The notes under the pieces are model-generated. The model was not told the origin of the DNA. It did no database searches and saw only the letters and a list, made by a program, of their open reading frames with translations. Source: Actinoplanes nipponensis (GTDB lineage: Bacteria > Actinomycetota > Actinomycetes > Mycobacteriales > Micromonosporaceae). From it: a stretch of 64,000 nucleotides of DNA. The translations under genes were made by a program, and so were the position numbers. Position 1 is the first letter of the stretch. The number at the start of each line of letters is the position of its first letter. Below, one piece after another: positions 38,285 through 46,905 of this stretch. The stretch is from contig NZ_BOMQ01000097.1 in assembly GCF_016862275.1 (NCBI RefSeq), positions 1-64,000 on the forward strand. The letters run 5' to 3'.

Positions 38285-40054
38285 ATGAGTCCACGTCCCC
38301 ACACGTTGGTGCGAGGCCTGACGGCCGCCACCGCGATCACCCTCCTCACGGGCGCCGGCATCGCCGTCGCGGCGCAGCAGGCCAGCGCCGCCGCGGGCTG
38401 CCGGGTCACCTACTCGGCCAATTCGTGGAGCACCGGCTTCACCGGCAACGTGTCGGTGACCAACCTCGGCGACCCGCTCTCCAGCTGGAACGTGACCTGG
38501 GCCTTCCCCGGCAACCAGCGCATCACCCAGGGCTGGAGCGCCAATATCACCCAGAGCGGCCAGCAGGTCACCGCGGCCAACCCGTCCTGGGGCGGCAGCC
38601 TGGGCACGAACGCGTCGACGACCTTCGGCTTCAACGCCGAGTACTCCGGGACGAACACGAACCCCACCTCGTTCTCGCTGAACGGCACGGCCTGCACGGG
38701 CACCGTCCCGACGAGCCCGCCCACGAGCCCGCCGACCAGCCCGCCGACCAGCCCGCCCACGAGCCCGCCGACCAGCCCGCCGACGAGCCCGCCGACGAGC
38801 CCGCCGCCGGCCGGCACCAAGGTGGACAACCCGTACGCCGGGGTCAAGGGCTACGTGAACCCGGAGTGGAAGGCCAAGGCCGACGCCGAGCCCGGCGGCA
38901 GCCGGGTCTCCAACAACCCGACCGCCGTGTGGCTGGACCGCATCGCGGCCATCGCCGGCACCTCGGGCAGCAGCTCGAACGGCAGCATGGGCCTGCGCGA
39001 CCACCTGGACGCGGCTCTCGCCCAGGGCGCCGGCTACATCCAGCTGGTCATCTACAACCTGCCCGGCCGCGACTGCTCGGCGCTGGCCTCCAACGGTGAG
39101 CTCGGCGTCAACGACCTGCCGCGCTACAAGGCCGAGTACATCGACCCGATCGCCGCGATCGAGGGCGACGCCAAGTACCGCAACCTGCGCATCATCAACG
39201 TGATCGAGATCGACTCGCTGCCGAACCTGGTCACCAACACCAACGTCGCCACCTGCGCCACCATGAAGTCCAACGGCGGCTACGTGCAGGGTGTCGGCTA
39301 CGCCCTGAACAAGCTGGGCGCGCTCAGCAACGGGTACAACTACGTGGACGCCGCGCACCACGGCTGGATCGGCTGGGACTCCAACTCGGGCCCGACCGCG
39401 CAGATCCTGCTCGAGGCCGCCCGCGCCTCCGGCAGCGTCAACAACGTCACCGGCTTCATCGTCAACACCGCGAACTACTCGGCCCTGCACGAGCCGTTCT
39501 TCCAGGCCAACTCGACGGTCGGCGGCCAGTCCGTGCGCCAGTCGAAGTGGGTCGACTGGAACATGTACGTCGACGAGCTGTCCTTCGCGACGGCGTACCG
39601 CCAGCAGCTGGTCGCGGCCGGCTTCAACTCCAACATCGGCATGCTGATCGACACCTCCCGCAACGGCTGGGGCGGCGCCAACCGGCCCGCCGCGGCGAGC
39701 ACCTCCACCGATGTGAACACCTTCGTCAACCAGTCCCGCATCGACCGCCGGATCCACGCCGGCAACTGGTGCAACCAGTCCGGCGCCGGCCTGGGCGAGC
39801 GGCCCCGGGCGAACCCGGAGCCGGGCATCGACGCCTACGTCTGGGTCAAGCCCCCGGGCGAGTCGGACGGCTCGAGCTCGCTGATCCCGAACAACGAGGG
39901 CAAGGGCTTCGACCGGATGTGCGACCCGACCTACACCGGCAACGAGCGCAACGGCAACAGCATGACGGGCGCGCTGCCCAACGCGCCGATCTCGGGCGCC
40001 TGGTTCTCCGCTCAGTTCCGTGAGCTGATGGCCAACGCGTACCCCGCTCTCTGA
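38285..40054 (+). CDS. Secreted CBM2-GH6 cellulase
   Basis: A 589-residue exported cellulase. A signal peptide spans residues about 1-37 (ending QQASAAA). A family 2 cellulose-binding module follows at about 38-140 (CRVTYSANSWSTGFTGNVSVTN, SWNVTWAFPGNQ, two outer cysteines). Then comes an eight-unit TSPP linker and the GH6 catalytic domain at about 178-589, with VIYNLPGRDCSALASNGEL holding a conserved catalytic Asp, and the GH6 stretches WIGWDSN and WVKPPGESDGSS near the end. It cleaves cellulose beta-1,4 bonds with inversion. AGGAGC precedes ATG 38285. A CebR-type box lies upstream and a strong hairpin downstream. Confidence 0.95.
   Translation: MSPRPHTLVRGLTAATAITLLTGAGIAVAAQQASAAAGCRVTYSANSWSTGFTGNVSVTNLGDPLSSWNVTWAFPGNQRITQGWSANITQSGQQVTAANPSWGGSLGTNASTTFGFNAEYSGTNTNPTSFSLNGTACTGTVPTSPPTSPPTSPPTSPPTSPPTSPPTSPPTSPPPAGTKVDNPYAGVKGYVNPEWKAKADAEPGGSRVSNNPTAVWLDRIAAIAGTSGSSSNGSMGLRDHLDAALAQGAGYIQLVIYNLPGRDCSALASNGELGVNDLPRYKAEYIDPIAAIEGDAKYRNLRIINVIEIDSLPNLVTNTNVATCATMKSNGGYVQGVGYALNKLGALSNGYNYVDAAHHGWIGWDSNSGPTAQILLEAARASGSVNNVTGFIVNTANYSALHEPFFQANSTVGGQSVRQSKWVDWNMYVDELSFATAYRQQLVAAGFNSNIGMLIDTSRNGWGGANRPAAASTSTDVNTFVNQSRIDRRIHAGNWCNQSGAGLGERPRANPEPGIDAYVWVKPPGESDGSSSLIPNNEGKGFDRMCDPTYTGNERNGNSMTGALPNAPISGAWFSAQFRELMANAYPAL
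38711..38806 (+). repeat. 12-bp tandem repeat encoding TSPP linker
   Basis: Eight 12-bp units of the form ACSAGCCCGCCS encode (Thr-Ser-Pro-Pro)8 between the binding module and the catalytic domain of the cellulase. Pro/Thr linkers of this kind are normal in secreted cellulases and are often glycosylated. The unit number probably varies between strains. Confidence 0.9.
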
Positions 40055-40067
40055 TCCGCTCCCACAA

Positions 40068-40100
40068 CGGACGGCCCGGTTGTCACAACCGGGCCGTCCG
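40068..40100 (+). terminator. Strong rho-independent-like hairpin after cellulase
   Basis: Perfect 16-bp arms (40068-40083 and 40085-40100, beginning CGGACGGCCCGGTTGT) around a single-base centre, so the top pair must open into a small loop. It lies 14 bases after the cellulase stop and just before the next gene, and is the strongest hairpin in the window. Confidence 0.8.
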
Positions 40101-40115
40101 GCTCGTCTGGGGTGC

Positions 40116-40544
40116 ATGACCGCGACACTGCGCCGCACCCTGCTGCTCCTCCAGGCCGCCACCGCCCTGTACGTCGGGGTGTGGGCGGCCGCCGCGCCGG
40201 ACTCCTGGTGGCGTTCCTTCCCCGGCGCCGGCCACCACTGGCTGCCCGCGCTCGGCGCCTACAACGAACACCTGGCGCGCGACGTGGGCGCGCTCTACCT
40301 GGCCCTGGCGCTGGTCACCCTGGGCGCGGCCGCCCGGCCGGCCGACGACTTCCTGGTCCGGCTGACCGCCGCGGCCTGGCTGGTCTTCTCCGTCCCACAC
40401 CTGGCCTACCACCTCGGCCACCTCGGCCACTACCCGCTCGCCGACCGCTGGGGCAACGTGCTGTCCCTGGGCCTGGTGACCCTCGTGCCGGCCGTGCTGC
40501 TGGCTCCCCGCCGGGCCGGGCGCGGCGCTAGCGTGTCCGGGTGA
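40116..40544 (+). CDS. Four-helix membrane protein, function unknown
   Basis: A 142-residue protein with four hydrophobic segments (LLLLQAATALYVGVWAAAAP, DVGALYLALALVTLGAAA, AAWLVFSVPHLAYHLGHLGHYP, VLSLGLVTLVPAVLLA). A histidine cluster HLAYHLGHLGHY sits at the end of the third helix and could bind metal or haem, which is a guess. The ATG at 40116 follows directly after the cellulase terminator. Its stop overlaps the GTG of the next methyltransferase, so the two are co-translated. Confidence 0.75.
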   Translation: MTATLRRTLLLLQAATALYVGVWAAAAPDSWWRSFPGAGHHWLPALGAYNEHLARDVGALYLALALVTLGAAARPADDFLVRLTAAAWLVFSVPHLAYHLGHLGHYPLADRWGNVLSLGLVTLVPAVLLAPRRAGRGASVSG

Positions 40545-41401
40545 CGACGGACAAGTGGGCGAGCTGGCTGCTGCGGCGCCGCGACGGCGGCTCGGCCGGC
40601 CTGCGCTCGCAGTTCGCCCCCCAGCTGACCCGTTACCGCGACGGCGTCCTCGACCGGGCGGCGATCGCCCCCGGCGACACGGTCCTGGACGTCGGCGCCG
40701 GCACCGGACTGATCGGCCTGGCCGCGCTCGACCGGGTCGGCCCGGCCGGCCGGGTGATCTTCAGCGACGTCTCCGCCGCCCTGCTCGAGGAGTGCCGCCG
40801 GCAGGCCGACCCGGCCCGCTGCCGCTTCGTGCGGGCGCCGGCCGACGACCTGGGCCCGGTCCCGGACGCCTCGGTCGACGTGGTGACGACCCGGTCGGTG
40901 CTGATCTACGTGGCCGACCGCCCGGCGGCGTTCGCGGAGATGCACCGGGTGCTGCGCCCCGGCGGCCGGCTGTCCGTCTTCGAGCCGATCAACAGCTATC
41001 CGGCGACCGTCGGCCGCGACCCGCTGCTCGGCGTCGACCCCGGCCCGATCGCCGAGCTGATCACCAAGGTGCGGGCGGCCTACGCGGCGGTGGCGCCCGA
41101 GGCCGCGACGATGCACGACTTCGACGAGCGGGACCTGGTGCGCTGGGCGGTGGCGGCGGGCTTCACCGGGGTACGCCTGGACTACCACGCGGAGCTCGAC
41201 GTGCCGGGGCCGCCGCTGGGCGACTGGGCGGCGGTGCGCCGTACCGCCCCGAACCCGCTGGTGCCGACGTACGGCGAGATGATCGACGAGGCGTTGACGC
41301 CGGGGGAGCGGGAGCGGTTCGACGCGTACCTGGGGTCGCTGGGGGACGGGCCGACCCGGCACACGGCGGCGACGGCCTACCTGAGCGCGGTCCGTCCCTG
41401 A
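40541..41401 (+). CDS. Class I SAM-dependent methyltransferase
   Basis: A 286-residue methyltransferase with motif I TVLDVGAGTGLIGLAAL (residues about 47-63), acidic loop VIFSDVSAALLEE, motif II VDVVTTRSVLIYVADRPAAFAEM and motif III VLRPGGRLSVFEPIN. The C-terminal 110 residues (MHDFDERDLVRWAVAAGFTGVRLDYHAEL) form a cap typical of small-molecule enzymes. The substrate is unknown. GTG at 40541 overlaps the preceding stop (GTGA), coupling it to the membrane protein. Confidence 0.87.
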   Translation: MTTDKWASWLLRRRDGGSAGLRSQFAPQLTRYRDGVLDRAAIAPGDTVLDVGAGTGLIGLAALDRVGPAGRVIFSDVSAALLEECRRQADPARCRFVRAPADDLGPVPDASVDVVTTRSVLIYVADRPAAFAEMHRVLRPGGRLSVFEPINSYPATVGRDPLLGVDPGPIAELITKVRAAYAAVAPEAATMHDFDERDLVRWAVAAGFTGVRLDYHAELDVPGPPLGDWAAVRRTAPNPLVPTYGEMIDEALTPGERERFDAYLGSLGDGPTRHTAATAYLSAVRP

Positions 41402-41506
41402 GGGCTGCCCGCACCTGATCGCCCGCACCGCGGTCGGTTTCGTCCTCGCCGGCGGAATCGCCCTTTCCGGCTCTTTGCCGCCATCCGGTGTGATTCGCTG
41501 GCCGAC

Positions 41507-43192
41507 ATGTGGATCTTCGTCCGGCGGGTCGCCGCTGCGCTCGCGGCGGCTGCCCTCGTACCGGTGTGGCCCGCCGCCGGGGCGGGCGCCGACCCCGGCC
41601 CGGACGCCGTCCGCGCCGTCCAGGCCGGACTGCTGCGCGCGACCGGCCTCGCGCCCGGGCTGTCCGCCGCGGCGGCCGGGCCCGGCTCCGGGCTCACCGC
41701 CGTCGGCGGCGGCCACGCCTGCGCCGTCGTGCAGTACTCCGACCTGTGGTGCTGGGGCCGCAACCACCACGGTCAGCTCGGCGACGGCGGCACCCGCGAC
41801 TCCGCCCGGCCGGTGCGGGTCACCGCGAGCGGCCGGCTGGCCGGGGCCGCCGGGCTGCTGGCCGTGCACGCCGGGCGGGTGCACACGTGCGCGCTCGCGC
41901 TGGAGTACGCCGCCATGGGCCTGGTCGTCTACTGCTGGGGCGGCAACGACGAGGGGCAGCTCGGCGACGGCAGCTTCGCCGACCGGTCCCGTCCGGCCCA
42001 GGTCACCGCCGACGCCGCGCAGGTCGTCACCGGCGCCGAACACACCTGCGTGCTCTCCATCGAGCTGACCGTGTCCTGCTGGGGCCGCAACGACGCCGGT
42101 CAGCTGGGCATCGGCACGCTCGGCACCAGCGAGTCCAACCCGCAGCCGGTGCCGGGCCTCACCGACGTCGTCGACCTGGCCGCCGGCGACGACCACACCT
42201 GCGCGCTCCGGCAGAACGGCGACCTCTGGTGCTGGGGTTCCGACGCCGATGGCCGGCTCGGCGACGGCGGGGGCGCCGGCGCTCCCGCACCGAGCCCGGT
42301 CCGGGTGCGCGGTGGGCCGTACACCGAGGTCAGCGCCGGTGGCCGGCACACCTGCGCCCTGGATCGCCGGGCCGCCGCATCCTGCTGGGGCGCGGGCGAC
42401 CGGGGCCAGCTGGGCCGGGCCGGCGACCCGTCGGCGCCGGGGCGCGTCGGCCACCGGGCCTATGCCGGCCTGCGCGCCGGCGGGGACTCCACGTGCGGGA
42501 TCACCGGCGGCGGGGCGGCGTACTGCTGGGGCGCCAACGACGACGGCCAGCTCGCGGTCGGCGACCATGCCGACCGGGCCCGGCCGGCGCCGGTCGACCG
42601 GACCGGGATCCGTACGTCGACGCTGGTCCGGCTGGTCCTCGGCCGGGCGGCCCCGGTTCTCGCCGACCTCTCGGTCGGCGCCGGCCGCACCTGCGCGGCG
42701 GACGCCTCGCTGGTCGTCTACTGCACCCGCGACGGTGTGCTGCGGACCGTGCCGCTGGCCCCGGGCGCCGCCACCGCCGTCCGGGCCGCACCCCGGCCAC
42801 GGGCCCTGCGGATCGCCTGGGCCGCGCCGGCGCGCTCGGGCGCGGACCGGATCGGCGCCTACGTCGCCGTGGCCTTCACCGGCCGCACGCTGGAGGGCAG
42901 CCGGTCCTGCACCACCACTGCCCGGGCCTGCACGGTCACCGGGCTGACCGGTGGCCGGCGCTACACCGTGCTGGTCGCCGCGGTCAGCCACGGCGGCGTC
43001 TCCTACAGCGCGCTCGGGCACGGCACGGCGCTGGCCGCCGGGACGGGCGCGGGCCTGCCGATCACCGGGCCGGGTCCGTTCGGCGCGGCGGGTGTCGCTC
43101 TGGTCGCGGCCGGCTGGTTGCTGGTGACGGCCTGCCGCCCTCGCGGCCCGGGCCGACTCCGCCGGCCGGTGGCGCGGGGCCGCCCGGCGTGA
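41507..43192 (+). CDS. RCC1-repeat surface protein with LPITG sortase signal
   Basis: A 561-residue secreted protein. A signal peptide covers residues about 1-28. About six RCC1-type blades follow, each with a CWG motif (LWCWGRNHHGQLGDG, VYCWGGNDEGQLGDG, VSCWGRNDAGQLGIG, LWCWGSDADGRLGDG, ASCWGAGDRGQLG, AYCWGANDDGQLAVG), together predicting a propeller rich in cysteines. A fibronectin-III-like domain spans about 430-510. The C-terminus is LPITG (517-521), a hydrophobic helix and an Arg-rich tail, a complete sortase sorting signal. It should be fixed to the cell wall, with ligand unknown. Confidence 0.88.
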   Translation: MWIFVRRVAAALAAAALVPVWPAAGAGADPGPDAVRAVQAGLLRATGLAPGLSAAAAGPGSGLTAVGGGHACAVVQYSDLWCWGRNHHGQLGDGGTRDSARPVRVTASGRLAGAAGLLAVHAGRVHTCALALEYAAMGLVVYCWGGNDEGQLGDGSFADRSRPAQVTADAAQVVTGAEHTCVLSIELTVSCWGRNDAGQLGIGTLGTSESNPQPVPGLTDVVDLAAGDDHTCALRQNGDLWCWGSDADGRLGDGGGAGAPAPSPVRVRGGPYTEVSAGGRHTCALDRRAAASCWGAGDRGQLGRAGDPSAPGRVGHRAYAGLRAGGDSTCGITGGGAAYCWGANDDGQLAVGDHADRARPAPVDRTGIRTSTLVRLVLGRAAPVLADLSVGAGRTCAADASLVVYCTRDGVLRTVPLAPGAATAVRAAPRPRALRIAWAAPARSGADRIGAYVAVAFTGRTLEGSRSCTTTARACTVTGLTGGRRYTVLVAAVSHGGVSYSALGHGTALAAGTGAGLPITGPGPFGAAGVALVAAGWLLVTACRPRGPGRLRRPVARGRPA

Positions 43193-43435
43193 GTCCGCCG
43201 CGGGCGTTCCGTCCGCTTCGCGATCGGCGGTGCCTTCGCGGGCCCGCGGTTCGGTAGGCTGCCGCCACGGGATCCGAGGTGCGGGTCCCCGCCGGCCGGC
43301 AGCGGCGCGATGCCCGGCGACCAGGGCGGTTCCCGGTGGGGACGGCGACGCGCCGGCGGCCGGGTCCGCGGGTCCGCCCGGCCGGGGTGGGCGGCGGCGA
43401 CGGCACGGCGATGCGCGCCGGGACGGGAGCGACGG

Positions 43436-43915
43436 ATGGCTCAGATCGGCCTGCGCGCGGTTCGGGACGACGACCTGGACGAGATCTTCGACCAGCGGCG
43501 GGATCCCGTCTCGGTGTGGATGGCGGCGTTCACCGCCGAGGATCCCGACGACCGGGCCGCCTTCGACGCGCACATCGCCCGGTTGCGCAACGACCCGGAG
43601 ATCCTGCTGCTGGCGGTCACCGTGGACGGTGCGCTCGCCGGCACCGTGGGCAGCTTCCCGGTCGGCGCCGACACCGAGATCACGTACTGGCTGGCCCGGG
43701 CCTTCTGGGGCGCCGGCGTCGCCACCCGCGCCGTCGAGCTGCTGCTCGACCTGGTGCCGGTACGCCCGATCACGGCCCGCGCGGCCAGCGACAACGCCGG
43801 CTCGCTGGGGGTGCTGCGCAAGGCGGGCTTCCGGCCGGTGGGCAAGGAGGTCGCCTACGCGACCGCCCGCCGCCGGGAGATCGAGGAGACGGTGCTGCGC
43901 CTGGACGGGCTGTGA
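43436..43915 (+). CDS. GNAT-family N-acetyltransferase
   Basis: A 159-residue acetyltransferase of the RimJ/RimL-like branch. The acetyl-CoA binding turn is ARAFWGAGVATRAVELLLDL (residues about 90-109), followed by the conserved DNAGSLGVLRKAGFRPVGKE. GGGAGC lies before ATG 43436; the frame is open upstream to 43310 but without a better start. The substrate is unknown. The 240 bases before it hold no recognisable gene or repeat. Confidence 0.87.
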   Translation: MAQIGLRAVRDDDLDEIFDQRRDPVSVWMAAFTAEDPDDRAAFDAHIARLRNDPEILLLAVTVDGALAGTVGSFPVGADTEITYWLARAFWGAGVATRAVELLLDLVPVRPITARAASDNAGSLGVLRKAGFRPVGKEVAYATARRREIEETVLRLDGL

Positions 43916-44040
43916 TCGCGTACGCTGCCCGGTAATCCAACCGGCTCCCCGGAGATGCGCCGCAGTGTGGGAGCACAGCCACCATGAGTGCGCCCGGAGG
44001 GAGCGGCAGCAATGCCGCACACCCTCAAGGGAGAGTTCTC

Positions 44041-44880
44041 ATGACCATCGGTATCGGACTGCCCGTCGCCGACATCCCCGCCCTGCTCGACTGGGCCCGG
44101 CGCGCGGACGCCGGCCCGTTCCGCACCCTGGGCCTGCTGGACCGCCTCGTCTACGACAACCCGGAACCCCTCGTCGCGCTGGCCGCCGTGGCCGGCGCCA
44201 CCCGCCGGATCCGGGTGCAGACCGAGGTGCTGCTCGCGCCGCTGCGCGACACGGTGCTGCTCGCCAAGCAGGCCGCCACCCTGGACCGCGTCTCCGGCGG
44301 CCGGTTCACCCTCGGGCTGGGCGTCGGCGGCCGCCCGGACGACTACCGGGCCGCCGGTCAGGACGTGCGCCGCCGGGGCCACCGCCTCGACGAGCAGATG
44401 GCCGAGCTGGGCCGGCTCTGGTCCGGGGAGCCCCACTGCGCGCACGCCGGCCCCGTCGTGCCCGGCCCGGGCCGCCCGGAGATCCTGTTCGGCGCGTTCC
44501 GGCCGCCCGCGCTGCGCCGCGTGGCCCGCTTCGGTGACGGCTTCCTCGGCGCCACCCCGCCGCGCTACCTCGGCCGGCTCTTCCGGACCGTCGAACAGAT
44601 GTGGGCCGACGCCGGGCGCGCCGGCCGGCCCCGGCTGGTGGCCCAGGGCAACGTCGCCCTCGGCCCGGCCGCCGTCGTCGAACAGGCCCGCGCGGAGATC
44701 CTCCGCTACTACGGGCCCGGGGAGTACGCGGCGCAGGCCGCGGCCGGGCTGTTGGGCACGCCCGCGGCGATCGGGGGTTTCGTGGCCGAGTGCCGGGATC
44801 TCGGCGCCGACGAGGTGATGCTGTACTGCTGGGCCACCGATCCCGAGCAGGTCGACCGGCTGGCCGACCTCCCGGTCTGA
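44041..44880 (+). CDS. LLM-class flavin-dependent oxidoreductase
   Basis: A 279-residue luciferase-like monooxygenase-fold protein, likely using FMN or coenzyme F420. Family features are GIGLPVADIPALLDWARRAD at the start, IRVQTEVLLAPLRDTVLLAKQAATLDRVSGGRFTLGLGVGGRPDDYRAAG (residues about 60-105), and the C-terminal GADEVMLYCWATDPEQ. Actinomycetes encode many such enzymes with F420. GGGAG precedes ATG 44041. The substrate is unknown. A long hairpin follows. Confidence 0.88.
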   Translation: MTIGIGLPVADIPALLDWARRADAGPFRTLGLLDRLVYDNPEPLVALAAVAGATRRIRVQTEVLLAPLRDTVLLAKQAATLDRVSGGRFTLGLGVGGRPDDYRAAGQDVRRRGHRLDEQMAELGRLWSGEPHCAHAGPVVPGPGRPEILFGAFRPPALRRVARFGDGFLGATPPRYLGRLFRTVEQMWADAGRAGRPRLVAQGNVALGPAAVVEQARAEILRYYGPGEYAAQAAAGLLGTPAAIGGFVAECRDLGADEVMLYCWATDPEQVDRLADLPV

Positions 44881-44886
44881 ACGGGA

Positions 44887-44925
44887 GATGCCGGTGCTCC
44901 GCCGGGTCGGCGGGGCACCGGCATC
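44887..44925. terminator. Long hairpin between convergent genes
   Basis: GATGCCGGTGC (44887-44897) pairs with GCACCGGCATC (44915-44925), and inner CCGCCG with CGGCGG, giving an 18-bp stem with one wobble and a three-base loop. It stands between the LLM oxidoreductase gene and the convergent DUF3455 gene and is probably a bidirectional terminator. Confidence 0.75.
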
Positions 44926-44986
44926 CGGCCCCTCGGGAATGTCTTCATGTGCCGGGCCGGGCGGGAGCCCGCCCTCGCGCCGGGGG

Positions 44987-45574
44987 TCAGCTCTTCTTGA
45001 AGAAGCGGTACACCGCCTGGTACGGCACGGCGGTCGTGGCGCCCGCGGCGCAGGCGGTGGCCGGGGCCACGCCGCCGACCGTGGACAGGCGCTGGATGTA
45101 GGTGACGCCGCCGAAGACACCCGCCCCCCGGGTCGTCTTCGCCGTGACCAGCAGCTGCGGGATGCTGTTGGGCGTGGCCGACGGGGCCGGCACCGGGGCG
45201 GTGCCCTCGACGAGCGAGCCGTCGTCCGGCGACTCCCAGCTCGGCCCGCGGAAGTGTAGCGCGGAGGCCACCCGGACCGGGTTCAGCGTGATGCCGGCGA
45301 GCGACGCGGCCGGCTCGATCAGCGTCCACTTGGCGTCGGCGCAGCCGTAGATCTGGACCCCCTTGGCCTTGAAGACGGAGGTCAGCGTGTTGCCGGCCGG
45401 GGGGACCAGCTCGGGCGGCACCGTGGTCGCGCCGCCCAGGAACCGGTCCGCCGCGCTCGCCGCGGTGGCCGGGGCGGGCTTGTCGTCGGCGAAGGAGACC
45501 CCGGCGGAGACCCCGACGAGGGCCAGCGTGACCGCGCCGAACCCGGCCGCGATACGGACATTCTTGGTGTTCAA
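44987..45574 (-). CDS. Secreted DUF3455 protein
   Basis: A 195-residue exported protein of the DUF3455 family (function unknown). A signal peptide spans residues about 1-30 (VTLALVGVSAGVSFA). The mature chain shows the family blocks VFKAKGVQIYGCADAKWTLIEPAASL, LHFRGPSWESPDDGSLVEG and YIQRLSTVGGVAPATACAAGATTAVPYQAVYRFF. The start is a TTG at 45572-45574 with GGAGG four bases upstream, a clear non-ATG start. No partner gene is in the same transcript. Confidence 0.88.
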   Translation of the reverse strand: MNTKNVRIAAGFGAVTLALVGVSAGVSFADDKPAPATAASAADRFLGGATTVPPELVPPAGNTLTSVFKAKGVQIYGCADAKWTLIEPAASLAGITLNPVRVASALHFRGPSWESPDDGSLVEGTAPVPAPSATPNSIPQLLVTAKTTRGAGVFGGVTYIQRLSTVGGVAPATACAAGATTAVPYQAVYRFFKKS

Positions 45575-45696
45575 AGATCCTCCACAGTAGGGCGTCGCGC
45601 CCGACCCACCCTAGGGCTACGGTGCGCGACGGTCCCTTAACTGTGGCCTAAGTTTTCCGCAGGTTTACCCCAGCGGGTTGTGAAGGAAGATCGCGC

Positions 45697-46500
45697 TCAG
45701 TTGGTGGGGTAGAAGCCGGTGGGGAGCTGGCCGCCCGGTTCCGTCCGCCGGGCGCGCAGCCGCAGCCGCAGCAGCAGTCCCACCCCGAGGAAGACCAGGA
45801 TCCCGCCGACGATCAGGCCGGCGCCGAGCAGGCTGGGCGTGCCGCTGTCGCGGCCGGAGGCCGGCACCGCGGCGATGTCGGCGTCGGTGCTCGTGGGCTC
45901 CGGGGTGGCCCCCTGCTCCGCGGTCTCCTCCGGCTCGGCGGTGGATTCGGTCGGCGACGGGCTGGCCTCGGGGCTGGGCGAGCGGGTCTCGTCCCGGTCC
46001 TCCTGCTCGCCCTTGACCTCGCTGCGCGAGCTGGCCTCCTGCAGCAGGGTCCGGCCGGCGTTGAAGGCCTGCACCCGGAACGTGACGCTGCCCGGGTCGG
46101 CGTCGTCGTCGAAGCCGATCCGGTACCGGGCGGTGACCGTACGGCCCCGGCAGAGCTGGCCGGGGTCGAGCTGCACGTCGGTGATCCGCGCGGCGCCGGC
46201 CCCGGCGTTGCGGACCTGCACCGGGAAGTCGCCGTCCTCGTCCCGGGCGACCTCGACGTCGTCCAGGTCGGGGCCGTCCACCGAGAGCAGCAGCGACCAG
46301 CGCACCTTCAGACAGCGGTTCCGTTCGCTCGTGGCGACCACGGTGACCGTTCGCGCGCCGGCCCCCGCGGTGAAGGTCGCGGGCAGTTCGGTGATCTCCA
46401 CCCGGAAGCCGGGTTCCACGGCGGCTGCCCGGCCCGGCAGGGCCAGGGTCGCGGCGGCCAGGGCCAGAACCGCGGACAGCAGAGCAGCGCGATGCCGCAC
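45697..46500 (-). CDS. Exported, membrane-anchored protein of unknown function
   Basis: A 267-residue protein: a signal peptide (VRHRAALLSAVLALAAATLALPGRAAA), then a beta-rich domain to about residue 160 (FRVEITELPATFTAGAGARTVTVVATSERNRCLKVRW) with paired cysteines in RNRCLKVRW and GQLCRG. An acidic Ser/Thr/Pro/Glu stalk follows, then one transmembrane helix (LLGAGLIVGGILVFLGVGLLL) and a short basic tail. The ectodomain is anchored facing outward. GTG at 46500 has GAGGAG about nine bases before it. I recognise no named family. Confidence 0.8.
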   Translation of the reverse strand: MRHRAALLSAVLALAAATLALPGRAAAVEPGFRVEITELPATFTAGAGARTVTVVATSERNRCLKVRWSLLLSVDGPDLDDVEVARDEDGDFPVQVRNAGAGAARITDVQLDPGQLCRGRTVTARYRIGFDDDADPGSVTFRVQAFNAGRTLLQEASSRSEVKGEQEDRDETRSPSPEASPSPTESTAEPEETAEQGATPEPTSTDADIAAVPASGRDSGTPSLLGAGLIVGGILVFLGVGLLLRLRLRARRTEPGGQLPTGFYPTN

Positions 46501-46905
46501 AGCAATCAACTCCTCACTCAATGGCGTCAACGAGCACGCACGTGAGGTAGTTCGGCGCAGCCGGGCGAAAGGTTCACCGGGTGCCGGGGATTCCGCCGTC
46601 GATAACACTTTATTTTTGCCTCAGCCTGGCGTTTCCGCACGGTGTCCCGCCTGGTCAGTGCCCTTTCGGCGGAGATCGGTAGCATGCTCGCGCAAACTCG
46701 GCCGCAAAGAACTTCCCGAACGTTCATCCGAACCTCGGCCGTACACGTAGATGGGGGAGGGCAGGAGACCGGCTTTCACACACAGTGAGGAAGGGCAGCC
46801 CGCCGGTACACGGCCCGACAGTAACGAGCGCGGGGCATCCCCCACGGATGCCGGCGTCCCGACCGCCCAGGACGGACGCCACACCGCTGCGGAGAACGAG
46901 GAGTT

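Noticed and set aside
45697-45760. LPTG near the C-terminus of the anchored protein as a sortase motif
   Set aside because: It lies after the membrane helix on the cytosolic side, the wrong order for a sorting signal.
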